Of a DNA stretch of 64,000 nucleotides, positions 52,521-61,379 are shown in pieces (position 1 is the first letter of the stretch; every line of letters starts with the position of its first letter). Below the pieces are notes generated by a model. That model ran no database searches. It was not told the DNA's origin and saw nothing but the letters and a program-made list of their open reading frames with translations. The position numbers were made by a program, and so were the translations under genes. Origin of the DNA: Pyrinomonadaceae bacterium (GTDB taxonomy: Bacteria > Acidobacteriota > Blastocatellia > Pyrinomonadales > Pyrinomonadaceae); contig JAHCHG010000001.1 in the NCBI GenBank assembly GCA_026129865.1, positions 620,001 to 684,000 of the forward strand. Direction: 5' to 3'.

Positions 52521-53270
52521 ATGTTTGATCGAAAAGCTCTCTGCTGTCTCACGTTGTCGATATTTTCAGTTCTCTGTACGGCGAATGCCGCTTTCACGCA
52601 GTCCAACGGTGCTGAAACTCTGCCCGATCCGGCGGCAACGAATAAAAGTTTTAATTTGAAGCTGGACAAAAAACTCGTTTATTCCATTTGCCCTAATCCG
52701 GAAAAGATCAAAATAGCTTCTGTTTGTTCAAAAGAAAACGCCCAAATCGCCGTAACGATCGAACCTCTTTCGAATTTTCCAAAAGATGCTGAAATTTATT
52801 TCAGCGTATCGGGCGGCAGCATAAATTCTGATGGTATGAATGCGGTCTGGGACCTATCGACTGTTCCCGTTGGGGAATACTCGATAAGTGCGGCTGTCGG
52901 AAAAGATCGGACGGTTTCGGGAAATACGGTAAATGCGAACGTTGTAAAAGAAAACTGTTTTTCCTGCGATCCGGTTTGTTCTTGCCCTGCCGCTTTAAAG
53001 ATCCTCGGACCGGAAGGCAGCGTTTCTCGCGGCTCGATCATTGTGATCAGCGCAAATCTCGGCAATGAAACGGACAAAACGCGGTTTCAGTGGACAGTAG
53101 AGAATGGCACGACCACCGCGGGACAAGGGACAAATCAGATTTTCTTAAAGACATCTGACGACCGGTCCGCCGCAAGCGTGATCGTTAAATTAGTGGTAAC
53201 CTCAGATGAATCATGCATCTGCGGTACGGTTTCGGTCGAATCCGAATTTACGCTAAGCTCTTCAAAATAA
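52521..53270 (+). CDS. Secreted two-domain protein with central cysteine cluster, paralogue 2
   Basis: 249 residues, no known family. Signal peptide ALCCLTLSIFSVLCTANAAF cut near AAF-T. Two beta domains mirror paralogue 1: YFSVSGGSINSDGMNAVWDL with VGEYSISAAVGK, the cluster CFSCDPVCSCP in the middle, then FQWTVENGTTTAGQGTNQI and a final CICG. Domain 2 is the best preserved between the pair (W-x-VE-x-G ... G). Followed by the converging PAS-GGDEF-EAL gene with only 1 base between stops. Confidence 0.75.
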   Translation: MFDRKALCCLTLSIFSVLCTANAAFTQSNGAETLPDPAATNKSFNLKLDKKLVYSICPNPEKIKIASVCSKENAQIAVTIEPLSNFPKDAEIYFSVSGGSINSDGMNAVWDLSTVPVGEYSISAAVGKDRTVSGNTVNANVVKENCFSCDPVCSCPAALKILGPEGSVSRGSIIVISANLGNETDKTRFQWTVENGTTTAGQGTNQIFLKTSDDRSAASVIVKLVVTSDESCICGTVSVESEFTLSSSK

Positions 53271-53271
53271 C

Positions 53272-56200
53272 CTAGCCGATCAATTCAAGAATCGTTTCGT
53301 GCTGTTCGAGTTCGCGCGGAATGTTTCCGGGTAATCCTTCGACAAGTGCGGTCGCGGCGCTGGCATCGAGCGGTTTTGAGAAGAAATAACCCTGACCTTT
53401 CTCGCAGTTGAGCGCGCGAAGCTGCATCAATTGATCGGCGGTTTCGATCCCTTCGGCGGTGACATTGATGTTCAAATTATGGGCAAGCGAAATGATCGTG
53501 CTGACCAGTTTGCTGTTCTCGTCGCCGGCAACCATTTGATTTACGAACGATCTGTCGATCTTTAAATTTGTAACCGGAAGCCTGTGCAGGTAGCTCAAAC
53601 TTGAATATCCCGTCCCGAAATCGTCCAAACTAAGTTCGGCGCCAAGCGTCCGCAGGCGTTTCATCATTTTTACGGCGGCTTCGCCGTTTTCCATCACATG
53701 ACTTTCTGTGATCTCGAGTTTTAAAAACTTCGGATCAAGCCGGGTTGCGACTAAATTCGCCATAACCTGTTCGGCAAGATCGACTTGCAGAAACTGCTTG
53801 ACCGATAGATTGACGCTCATCGTCAAATCAGCCGCCGCCGGGAAGTTGTCTAACCATTGCCGCATTTGCCGGCAGCTCTCATACATTATCCAGCGACCGA
53901 GCGGAATTATCAGACCGTTCTCTTCAACGATCGGAATAAATTCGTTCGGCGGCACCATTCCCCGCGTCGGATGCTGCCAGCGAATCAATGCTTCGAATCC
54001 GACGATCGATCGTGAATTAAGGTCAAAGATCGGCTGATAATGTAAGCAAAACTCGTTTCTGCCGAGCGCCTGCCGCAGATCGGTTTCTATCTGAAGCTGG
54101 TTCAGCGCTTCGTCATGCATTGCCTGGTCAAAAACCTGATGCCGCGCTTTTCCTTTCGATTTCGCACGATACATCGCAATGTCCGCGTTGCGAAGCATAT
54201 CCTCGGCGGTGACGTTGCCGTCGTTTCCGATCGCGATCCCGATGCTTGCCGACATGAAAACTTCTCCGCTTTCCAGCGAAAACGGCAAACTTAGAAGTTC
54301 CTGAATTCGTGAAGCTATTTGCGTTGCCTGACTCGGTTCTTCGAGCTCATTCAAAAGCATCGTAAATTCGTCGCCTCCGAGCCGCGCGATAAGATCGCTG
54401 GAACGAAGCGTTGATTCCAGCCGCTGGGCGACCGCGATCAGCAATTTATCGCCTTCTGCGTGACCGAGAGAATCATTTATCACCTTAAATCGGTCAAAAT
54501 CCAGAAATAATACTCCGAAAAACGAGTTTTTCTCGCGGCGTGCGCGTTCGATTCGTAAACGAAGATGATCGGTAAACAATGCACGGTTGGCAAGTCCGGT
54601 GAGCGCATCGTGAAACGCGTCGTGAACCAGTTTTTCTTCCGCGTGTTTTCTTTCGGTAATGTCGGTGAAAACTCCCATCGACCCGTTGATCGAACCGTCG
54701 ACAGCGTATGTCGGCGCGCCGCCGACTAAAACCCAGAGCGATTCGCCGGATTTTTTCCGAAGACACAGTTCGTAGCTTTCCGCAATTCCCTTCAACCGCC
54801 GCAGATCACGACGTTTCAGCATTTCGACACCTTCGTCGTTCGTCATCATGTCGAATGTCTGTTTTCCGACGAGTTCCTCGGAAGAATATCCCGTCATTTG
54901 GCAGAACCTATCGTTTACGAATTGAATCTCTGAGTCGTTATTTACCTGGACAAGCCCTTCGCTCATGTTCTCTAAAAGCGCGCGGTACCGCGATTCGCTT
55001 TCGACGAGCGCCATTTCCGAACGTATCTGTTCATCAACGTCAGTGTTCGTACCGAACCATTTGACTATATTTCCGCCTTCGTCCAGCTGGGCGGTCGCTC
55101 GCGCGGTATGCCATCGATATTCACCATCGTCGCGCAAAAGACGGAATTGTTCCTCGTAATACTCGCCTGTCCTGAGCGAATGCTTCCAGCTTGCCGTGCA
55201 TCGTTCCAGATCGGCAGGATGGATAAATTCGCGCCAACCGTTCTGAACAAGGTATTTCGAATTGACGCCGACGTATTTAGACGTCCGTTCATTTACAAAA
55301 TCGAGTTTTCCATTCGGAAAAGCGGTCCAGATCTGGTGAACGATACCTTCGCTCAAAAACCGGTAGATCTGTTCGCTTTTGCGTATCGCCTCATCTGCAT
55401 TTTTGCTCTCGGTTATGTCGAGCATAACGCCCTGCCATGAAATGGCTTGACCGGATTCATCGGTTACAAATTTACCGCGGTCGAGGATCCATCGGATATT
55501 TCCGTCGGCATCGATAATGCGATATTCAGTTTCTTTTTCAATTCTTAATGCAAGCGCGCTTTCGTTTTCCGCAATATAACGAGCCGAATCTTCCGGATAG
55601 ACCTTACTATTCCAAAACCCCGGCTCGGTTTTCCATGCTTCGGCTGAAAACCCGAAACTCGCGATACTCGGACTAACATAAACCGGTCGATGCGGCGGTT
55701 CCGGTTCAATGACATAGACGATCGCCGGAAGCGAATCGACCAATGACCGGTATTTCGCTTCAGATTTTCGGAGCAATTGTTCGTCCCGCCGGGTTACCGT
55801 AACGTCGCGCGCAATTCCCTGAATTCCGACCGGCTTTCCATCTTCAACCAGTAATCTTGTGCTTAGTTCGACGGTCAAACGCGTATTATCCTTGGTTGAA
55901 ACATCGATCTCGTATCTAGTTGTGCTGTCGGACGCCATCTTGTTCGCGGTCATTTGGTGAACAAGCGCGAGATGTTCGGGCGCAACAACGTCGGCAATGT
56001 TTCTTTCGAATGCCTCTTCTTCCGAAAAGCCGGTCAGGCGTTCCCCGACACTATTCAAAGACGTAAACCGTCCGGTAAGATCGATGGTAAATACCAGAAA
56101 TTCTGCATTGTCGAGCAAATCACGAACCTGAGTTTCAGAAGATCTGAGACGTTCGATGGCGGTTGATTTTTCACCTTCCGAAAACTTTAACCGGCGATAA

Positions 56201-56457
56201 AAATTTTTGAACTGCCAGATAACCAAAAGCCACGATCCGATCGTCAGGATCGAGATAGCCGCGACCGACAAATTGACGTAATCCGAATGCGGTCCGTTAA
56301 CCAGGTTCAAAAGCTGTGATGAAAAATCGGTTTTCCATACAAACGCAAATACGATGGCACTGTTTAAAACCAGCAGCAGCGTGAGGATTCCAAACGAAAC
56401 CTTTACCGGCATAATTAGACGGTTCTGTTCAAATTTGGGGATGGGAAATTTAATCAT
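53272..56457 (-). CDS. Membrane-anchored multi-PAS GGDEF-EAL protein
   Basis: 1061 residues, probable cyclic-di-GMP synthase and/or phosphodiesterase. Two N-terminal membrane segments (FGILTLLLVLNSAIVFAFVW; LSVAAISILTIGSWLLVIW) leave little periplasmic loop. Then about four PAS/PAC domains (VFTIDLTGRFTSLNSVGERL; PVYVSPSIASFGFSAEAW; WTAFPNGKLDFVNERTSKYV; QVNNDSEIQFVNDRFCQMTG). The GGDEF domain starts with HDALTGLANRALF and keeps RLGGDEFTML; the EAL domain keeps GFEALIRWQHP, LSLDDFGTGYSSL and AEGIETADQ. Both catalytic signatures look intact. The start is at ATG 56457. Confidence 0.93.
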   Translation of the reverse strand: MIKFPIPKFEQNRLIMPVKVSFGILTLLLVLNSAIVFAFVWKTDFSSQLLNLVNGPHSDYVNLSVAAISILTIGSWLLVIWQFKNFYRRLKFSEGEKSTAIERLRSSETQVRDLLDNAEFLVFTIDLTGRFTSLNSVGERLTGFSEEEAFERNIADVVAPEHLALVHQMTANKMASDSTTRYEIDVSTKDNTRLTVELSTRLLVEDGKPVGIQGIARDVTVTRRDEQLLRKSEAKYRSLVDSLPAIVYVIEPEPPHRPVYVSPSIASFGFSAEAWKTEPGFWNSKVYPEDSARYIAENESALALRIEKETEYRIIDADGNIRWILDRGKFVTDESGQAISWQGVMLDITESKNADEAIRKSEQIYRFLSEGIVHQIWTAFPNGKLDFVNERTSKYVGVNSKYLVQNGWREFIHPADLERCTASWKHSLRTGEYYEEQFRLLRDDGEYRWHTARATAQLDEGGNIVKWFGTNTDVDEQIRSEMALVESESRYRALLENMSEGLVQVNNDSEIQFVNDRFCQMTGYSSEELVGKQTFDMMTNDEGVEMLKRRDLRRLKGIAESYELCLRKKSGESLWVLVGGAPTYAVDGSINGSMGVFTDITERKHAEEKLVHDAFHDALTGLANRALFTDHLRLRIERARREKNSFFGVLFLDFDRFKVINDSLGHAEGDKLLIAVAQRLESTLRSSDLIARLGGDEFTMLLNELEEPSQATQIASRIQELLSLPFSLESGEVFMSASIGIAIGNDGNVTAEDMLRNADIAMYRAKSKGKARHQVFDQAMHDEALNQLQIETDLRQALGRNEFCLHYQPIFDLNSRSIVGFEALIRWQHPTRGMVPPNEFIPIVEENGLIIPLGRWIMYESCRQMRQWLDNFPAAADLTMSVNLSVKQFLQVDLAEQVMANLVATRLDPKFLKLEITESHVMENGEAAVKMMKRLRTLGAELSLDDFGTGYSSLSYLHRLPVTNLKIDRSFVNQMVAGDENSKLVSTIISLAHNLNINVTAEGIETADQLMQLRALNCEKGQGYFFSKPLDASAATALVEGLPGNIPRELEQHETILELIG

Positions 56458-56777
56458 CGATCGGGTATTTAGGGGGAAAATTATCGCAGGGCGGCTTTAT
56501 TTTTCAGCCGTTCGTGTTATCTTATCGGTCTTTCCGGAATTTTAATTAAAGGAATGTAATTTTTCGTCGAATGGTCTATTTTCTGAATAATTTCTAAAAA
56601 TGGCATGTAGATTTATCGCGTTTTCCGGCGAAAAAAGCTTTAGAAAGTTTACAGGAAATTTCCAGCAAGCGCAAAATTTATTTGGACAATTGCCAAACAT
56701 TTTTAACATTTCTTTCAGAAATTTTCTGTAGCCGTCGTACGATCTGATCCGAAGCCGCAAGATCAGCAACTTTTTCG
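56458..56777. other. Divergent intergenic region
   Basis: 320 bases between the GGDEF-EAL gene and the glycosylase gene. AT-rich, with poly-T/A stretches but no recognisable terminator, operator or small gene. It must hold both promoters. Confidence 0.5.
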
Positions 56778-57425
56778 ATGAAATATCCGACGGTCACTGA
56801 AGAAAACTTATTGAGCCATTGTTCCGAACTTGCTGGGCGAGAAGAGTTTTTTGCGCAGATCCTGGCGGACTTCGGTCTGCCGCCGCTCTGGAAAAGATCT
56901 GAAGGTTTCGCAACGTTGATACGAATCATTCTGGAACAGCAGGTTTCGCTCGCTTCGGCGCGGGCTGCACACGAAAAGTTTTTTGAGCTTTACGGCGAAC
57001 TTTCTCCCGAAAAACTTCTCCGGCTTTCCGATGCCGAGTTGAAAGCTGCCTATTTCAGCCGCCAAAAGATCGGATACTCCCGGGAACTTGCACGCGCCGT
57101 CGCCGGCGGAGATCTGGTCTTCGAAAAGCTTCGCGAACTGTCCGATGATGAAGTTCGAGAACGATTGACTACCATCAAAGGGATCGGGCGATGGACGGCG
57201 GACATTTATCTGCTGATGGCACTTTCGCGACCGGATGTTATGCCGGTCGGCGACATCGCGCTATACGCTGCGTTTCAAAAATTACGCGGGCTTGAAAGGC
57301 GACCACTTCGCGAGGAATTTGCGTTGACCGCAGAAAAATGGTCGCCGCACCGTTCTGCCGCTGCAAGGCTTCTCTGGCATTTTTATCTATCATCCAAGAA
57401 AATTGCGAAGCAAACGACGGGTTAA
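56778..57425 (+). CDS. alkA: HhH-GPD DNA glycosylase (3-methyladenine-DNA glycosylase II type)
   Basis: Removes alkylated bases by N-glycosyl cleavage. 215 residues, lacking the N-terminal domain of E. coli AlkA, as in many short homologues. Helix-hairpin-helix ERLTTIKGIGRWTADIYLLM and catalytic Asp in MPVGDIALYAAF are intact; ILEQQVSLASARAAHEKF is the usual helix before. Followed after 35 bases by the CysQ/IMPase gene. Confidence 0.9.
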   Translation: MKYPTVTEENLLSHCSELAGREEFFAQILADFGLPPLWKRSEGFATLIRIILEQQVSLASARAAHEKFFELYGELSPEKLLRLSDAELKAAYFSRQKIGYSRELARAVAGGDLVFEKLRELSDDEVRERLTTIKGIGRWTADIYLLMALSRPDVMPVGDIALYAAFQKLRGLERRPLREEFALTAEKWSPHRSAAARLLWHFYLSSKKIAKQTTG

Positions 57426-57460
57426 AGCAAAGATCTCGGAGTTGTGCTAGCTTTTAATTT

Positions 57461-58315
57461 ATGTTTGAAACTGAATTAAGGACGGCGATCTCGCTTGCAA
57501 ACACCGCCGGCGACGCGATCATGCAGTTTTATCGCGACGGATTTGCGGCGGAAGAAAAGATCGGCAGCGATAATTTCGCAGAGCCCGTCACGGTAGCCGA
57601 CAGAACTGCGAGCCGCTTGATCGTCGAAGGGCTTGCAGAACGATTTCCCGATGACGGAATTCTGTCCGAAGAAGAGCCCGACACGCTGACGCGTTTAGAA
57701 AAAGAACGCGTCTGGATAATCGATCCGCTTGACGGAACGAAAGGGTTTATTGAAAAAAATGGCGATTTTGCGGTTCAGATCGGACTGGCTGAACACGGAA
57801 GAAGCGTTCTCGGCGTTGTTTACCTTCCGTTTTTCGATGAAATGTACTTCGCAGCGAGCGGTTCCGGAGCGTTTCTTAAACGCGGTGATAATTCGCGCAT
57901 ATTGTTAAAAGGGTCCGACAAAACCGACTTTAAAACAATGTCGCTTGCAGTTTCGAGACATCATCCCAGTCCCAGGATGCGGCAAGTGATCGAAGCGTTT
58001 GGCTTTCGAAAGCTTGTGCGCCGCGGTTCGGTTGGATTAAAAATCGGACTGATCGCGAAGCAAGAGTGCGATATGTACATCCATTTTTCTCCGCGGACGA
58101 AACATTGGGACACTTGCGCACCCGAGGCAATAATTAACGAAGCCGGGGGACGTTTGACCGACATTTTTGGAGATACGATCATCTACAACACTGCCGATGT
58201 TCAAAATCACAACGGGGTTTTAGCAAGCTGCGGTGAAGACGCGCATCGGAAGGCAGTTAACGAACTAACGCAGCCTCTGCAGGAATTTGGAAGAGTTAAG
58301 GTTCAGACCGGGTGA
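57461..58315 (+). CDS. Inositol-monophosphatase-family phosphatase (CysQ/histidinol-phosphatase-like)
   Basis: 284 residues, Mg-dependent sugar-phosphate or nucleotide phosphatase. Metal-site motifs: ILSEEEPD (Glu), WIIDPLDGTKGFIEK (Asp-Pro-Leu-Asp-Gly-Thr) and the late HWDTCAPEAIINEAGG (Asp). The family covers inositol phosphate, histidinol phosphate and 3'-phosphoadenosine phosphate (CysQ) activities; the length and DGTKGFIE best fit CysQ, but this is not decisive. It converges on the TetR gene, with a palindrome between them. Confidence 0.85.
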   Translation: MFETELRTAISLANTAGDAIMQFYRDGFAAEEKIGSDNFAEPVTVADRTASRLIVEGLAERFPDDGILSEEEPDTLTRLEKERVWIIDPLDGTKGFIEKNGDFAVQIGLAEHGRSVLGVVYLPFFDEMYFAASGSGAFLKRGDNSRILLKGSDKTDFKTMSLAVSRHHPSPRMRQVIEAFGFRKLVRRGSVGLKIGLIAKQECDMYIHFSPRTKHWDTCAPEAIINEAGGRLTDIFGDTIIYNTADVQNHNGVLASCGEDAHRKAVNELTQPLQEFGRVKVQTG

Positions 58316-58316
58316 A

Positions 58317-58331
58317 CCTACTTATTAGTAG
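58317..58331. promoter_or_regulatory. Palindrome similar to the tetR upstream operator
   Basis: CCTACTTATTAGTAG directly after the phosphatase stop; CTACT and AGTAG pair around TATT. It resembles the site at 58921-58936 on the other side of tetR. Confidence 0.35.
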
Positions 58332-58340
58332 ATGCCGAAT

Positions 58341-58904
58341 TCATTTCAACGCGGAAGAATAAAGCTCATTTGCAATTGCGACAAAACGCTCCTCGCTTTC
58401 AACGGCGTTTGCCATTATAAGCGCTCCCTGGACGGCGCTATAAAACGATCTCGCTTTCAGTTCGGTGTTAAACGGCACGTTTAAGGTGCCGCTGTTTCGT
58501 CCGTCGCGAAATAGTACCGCAAGCCATCGTTCATTGTCTGTAAATAGTTGATGTGCAGCGTTTTTGACGGGCTCCGGAAGCGTTGCCATCTCGGCTGCGA
58601 GCATTCCGCCGACACAATTTTTACCGCCGTCAATTCCGTGCGAACACATATCAAGATACGCCCGCAGCCTTTCCGGAGGCGTTTTTCTTTCTTCGACGAT
58701 TCGATTTAACCCGTCGTTCATTTTTTTCCGGTAACGATCGGTCACCGCCAAAACCAGGTCGGTTTTCGACGGAAAATGGTAATGAATGCTTGCCGTCTTG
58801 ATCCCAAGTTCGGCAGCAAGATCACCATACGAAAAAGCATTGTATCCGCGCGTTCGAATAAGACGTTCGGCTATGTCGAGCAATTTTGACGCAGTTTCAT
58901 TCAT
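58341..58904 (-). CDS. TetR-family transcriptional regulator
   Basis: 187 residues. N-terminal helix-turn-helix: RGYNAFSYGDLAAELGIKTA then SIHYHFPSKTDLVLAVTDRY, the hallmark of TetR proteins. The C-terminal ligand domain contains CSHGIDGGKNCVGGMLAAEM. This resembles regulators of drug or electrophile response (AcrR/NemR group), though the ligand is unknown. A palindrome 17 bases upstream of the start suggests self-control; the nearest same-strand target is the SDR gene at 59228. Confidence 0.9.
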   Translation of the reverse strand: MNETASKLLDIAERLIRTRGYNAFSYGDLAAELGIKTASIHYHFPSKTDLVLAVTDRYRKKMNDGLNRIVEERKTPPERLRAYLDMCSHGIDGGKNCVGGMLAAEMATLPEPVKNAAHQLFTDNERWLAVLFRDGRNSGTLNVPFNTELKARSFYSAVQGALIMANAVESEERFVAIANELYSSALK

Positions 58905-58920
58905 TGTGTACGATCGTAAA

Positions 58921-58936
58921 CCTACTAACTAATAGG
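58921..58936. promoter_or_regulatory. Putative TetR operator upstream of tetR
   Basis: CCTACTAACTAATAGG, an imperfect palindrome (CCTA ... TAGG, with CTAA/TTAG-type inner pairing), 17 bases before the regulator's ATG. Position is typical for autoregulation. Confidence 0.5.
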
Positions 58937-59227
58937 CGTCAAGTAAAATATTTGCGCTCACTATAAAAGGTCGGTTTTAAGCGCGCGAAGCCGACCTCGC
59001 GACCCTTTGCAGCAGCCGCAAGAAACCCAACGGACAAGATCTTACGCGATCTCTTGGCAGACGGCTCGTTTGAGTGAAGTCAAATCAGGGCTGGGAATTG
59101 CAAGAACATTTTTCGCAAACTTGAACCGGAAACCGGAGGTCTTTCGGTTAACAAAGATCGAATTCAAATATCGAGATGTGCTTAGCTGGTCAATTACATC
59201 TGACGAAGCCGTTTCCGGGAGAATTTT
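58937..59227. other. Intergenic stretch, no gene seen
   Basis: About 290 bases between tetR and the SDR gene (323 bases from the tetR start). A plus-strand frame at 59007-59321 starts without a ribosome site and runs into the SDR gene from the opposite strand; not called. Confidence 0.5.
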
Positions 59228-60037
59228 TCAATCGATCATTATTGAGCGGATCAACCGGTTAAACAGTGAGTCCGGTAAAAACCTCCGCGCGGTGAGCAAT
59301 CCTTTCGAATTAACCTTGTAACGAAGCTTTTTCGTTCCGTCGGTAGCGGCAGTGTAGATCGCCTCCGCGACGATGGAGCCATCCGGCGCGGTTTCGCCAA
59401 ATTTCGCCATATTCGGCAGCGTCCGTTCGGTCAGATCTTCATATGCATGCAAGTCTTCTTTTTTCGCAACTTCCTGCGAACGCTCGTAAAAATCGGTCTT
59501 GATCGGTCCGGGTTCGATGATTTTTACTCGAATATTAAACTTTTCTAGTTCAAATTGGAGCGATTCCGAAAACCCTTCGACCGCCCATTTTGTCGAATGA
59601 TAAAGGCTGTAAAGCGGAAATGCGACACGACCGCCGACAGAAGCGATATTTACGATGATTCCGCTTTTTCGAGCGCGAAAATGCGGGATCACCTCGCGGC
59701 AGACATTCATTAGACCGAAAACATTTGTATCGAATTGTTTGCGTACCTGTTCATCCGAAGCCGCTTCAAACGGACCGACGAGCGAATATCCGGCGTTGTT
59801 AACCAGAATATCGATCTTTCCGAAAGTTTCGATCGCGCCTTTGACCGCAGATGCGATCGAATCACGATCGGTAACATCCAGCCGAAATAGTTCGACATCG
59901 GCGATCTTAGCAAGATCCTTCGAGATTTCGGGCTTGCGCATCGTCGCGGCGACCTTCCAGTTTCGCGATTGAAACAGACGAACGGTTTCCAGCCCGATTC
60001 CGCTCGAAGCACCGGTGATCAAAACGACTTTTTCCAT
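59228..60037 (-). CDS. Short-chain dehydrogenase/reductase
   Basis: 269 residues, classical SDR. TGASSGIGLETVRLFQSRNW nucleotide loop, NNAGYSLVGPFE, catalytic Ser in VNIASVGG, YHSTKWAVEGFSE with Tyr-Lys, and EPGPIKTDFY. This 'YHSTKWAVEG' form is common in SDRs of broad oxidoreductase annotation; the substrate is unknown. Arg-rich cofactor end (ATMRKPE) suggests NADP(H). Divergent from the nuclease gene across 52 bases. Confidence 0.88.
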   Translation of the reverse strand: MEKVVLITGASSGIGLETVRLFQSRNWKVAATMRKPEISKDLAKIADVELFRLDVTDRDSIASAVKGAIETFGKIDILVNNAGYSLVGPFEAASDEQVRKQFDTNVFGLMNVCREVIPHFRARKSGIIVNIASVGGRVAFPLYSLYHSTKWAVEGFSESLQFELEKFNIRVKIIEPGPIKTDFYERSQEVAKKEDLHAYEDLTERTLPNMAKFGETAPDGSIVAEAIYTAATDGTKKLRYKVNSKGLLTARRFLPDSLFNRLIRSIMID

Positions 60038-60089
60038 ATGTCTGGATTGTAGATGGTAATTCGTAAATCGTAAATGTTAGAATGACCGT

Positions 60090-61364
60090 ATGAAATTCCT
60101 GCATATTGCCGACGTTCATCTCGGATGCACCAGATACCAGCTGCCGGAATCGCCGCGCGATTTCTTCGATGCATGGATAGACGTCCTGCAAAAATACGCG
60201 ATCGACGAAAAGGTCGATTTCGTAATTATGTGCGGCGATTTCTTTCATAAAAGAAACGTTCCGCCGGAAACGATGAATTATGCATTCGCCGGATTGAGCT
60301 TGCTGAAAGATGCCGGAATTCCGGTGATTTCGATCGAGGGCAACCATGATCAGAAGCATAAAGACATTGAATATTCGTGGCTAAGGTCGCTTGCAAACTG
60401 GAATCTCTTATATCTGCTTGAACCATCAAACATCGACGGCAGGATCACGTATCTGCCGTGGGATGAAGAGCTCGGTCGCGGCGGTTTTATCGATATCGGG
60501 AACGCGCGGATATTCGGTTCAGACTGGTTCGGCGCTTCGGCAAATTGGGCAATTCCGATGCTTACGGAATCGATCAAAGAAAATACACGAGCCGGCGCAT
60601 TTCAAATTCTTCTTCTTCATACCGACGTCGAAGGACATCAAACTCACCCGATACCTGCGCTGACATTGGCAAATTTGAAGGAACTGAAATCGGTTACGAA
60701 TTACGTCGGACTCGGGCATACGCATAAATGTTACGAGATCGATAATTGGGCGTTTAATCCCGGATCGCTGGAAATTACAAGCATCGACGAATATCGCGAG
60801 ACGCGCGGAGCATGGCTCGTCGAAGTCAGCGACGACCTTTCGATAAACGCGAAACATGTTTCGGACTATCGCCAGCGACCGTTTCAGCGGCTCGGTTACG
60901 ACGTTACAAGCGGACAAAGCGCCGAAGAGATTACCGAGGGTGTTTTGGAGATCGTAAATGCGCAGGCGCTAAAGGCGGAAGAGTCTTCGCCGCTTCCGAT
61001 AGTTGAGATGACTCTGCGCGGACATTTAGGATTTCCAAATTCGGAACTTCAGATCAAGGAAATTCGCGATCGGATATTGGACATCACCGGAGCCCTTCAT
61101 GTTCGCGTCAAAAATCATACGGCGCCGGTCGAATATGCGGTTGCGGTCGACGCGTCGGAGGACATTTCGCGCGAAAAGCTTGAACGCCGCGTTGTCGAGG
61201 ATCTGATAATTCGGGATAACCGTTTCAAAACCCGCGTAGAATCCGTTGCGGATGCCGTGGTTGGCGCAAAACGAATGGCTTTAAGCGATGAACCGCCGGA
61301 AAAGATCGTCGATTTTATTGCCGCCAAACTCAATTCGCCCGACACGATCGACTCAGCCATTTAA
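60090..61364 (+). CDS. SbcD/Mre11-like DNA repair exonuclease
   Basis: 424-residue metallophosphoesterase. The five phosphoesterase motifs are visible: HIADVHLGC, CGDFFHKRNV, EGNHDQKH, LLLHTDVEGH, and GLGHTHKC. Length and a C-terminal capping part fit the Mre11/SbcD group, which normally works with an SbcC/Rad50 ATPase; no such gene is in the window, only a Lon N-domain gene 15 bases downstream. It could be a stand-alone nuclease. The start at 60090 is immediately followed by the first motif. Confidence 0.85.
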   Translation: MKFLHIADVHLGCTRYQLPESPRDFFDAWIDVLQKYAIDEKVDFVIMCGDFFHKRNVPPETMNYAFAGLSLLKDAGIPVISIEGNHDQKHKDIEYSWLRSLANWNLLYLLEPSNIDGRITYLPWDEELGRGGFIDIGNARIFGSDWFGASANWAIPMLTESIKENTRAGAFQILLLHTDVEGHQTHPIPALTLANLKELKSVTNYVGLGHTHKCYEIDNWAFNPGSLEITSIDEYRETRGAWLVEVSDDLSINAKHVSDYRQRPFQRLGYDVTSGQSAEEITEGVLEIVNAQALKAEESSPLPIVEMTLRGHLGFPNSELQIKEIRDRILDITGALHVRVKNHTAPVEYAVAVDASEDISREKLERRVVEDLIIRDNRFKTRVESVADAVVGAKRMALSDEPPEKIVDFIAAKLNSPDTIDSAI

Positions 61365-61379
61365 CAATTCGTAAAATTG

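Noticed and set aside
59007..59321. Plus-strand 104-codon frame
   Set aside because: Overlaps the 3' end of the SDR gene antisense, no ribosome site, no recognisable family.
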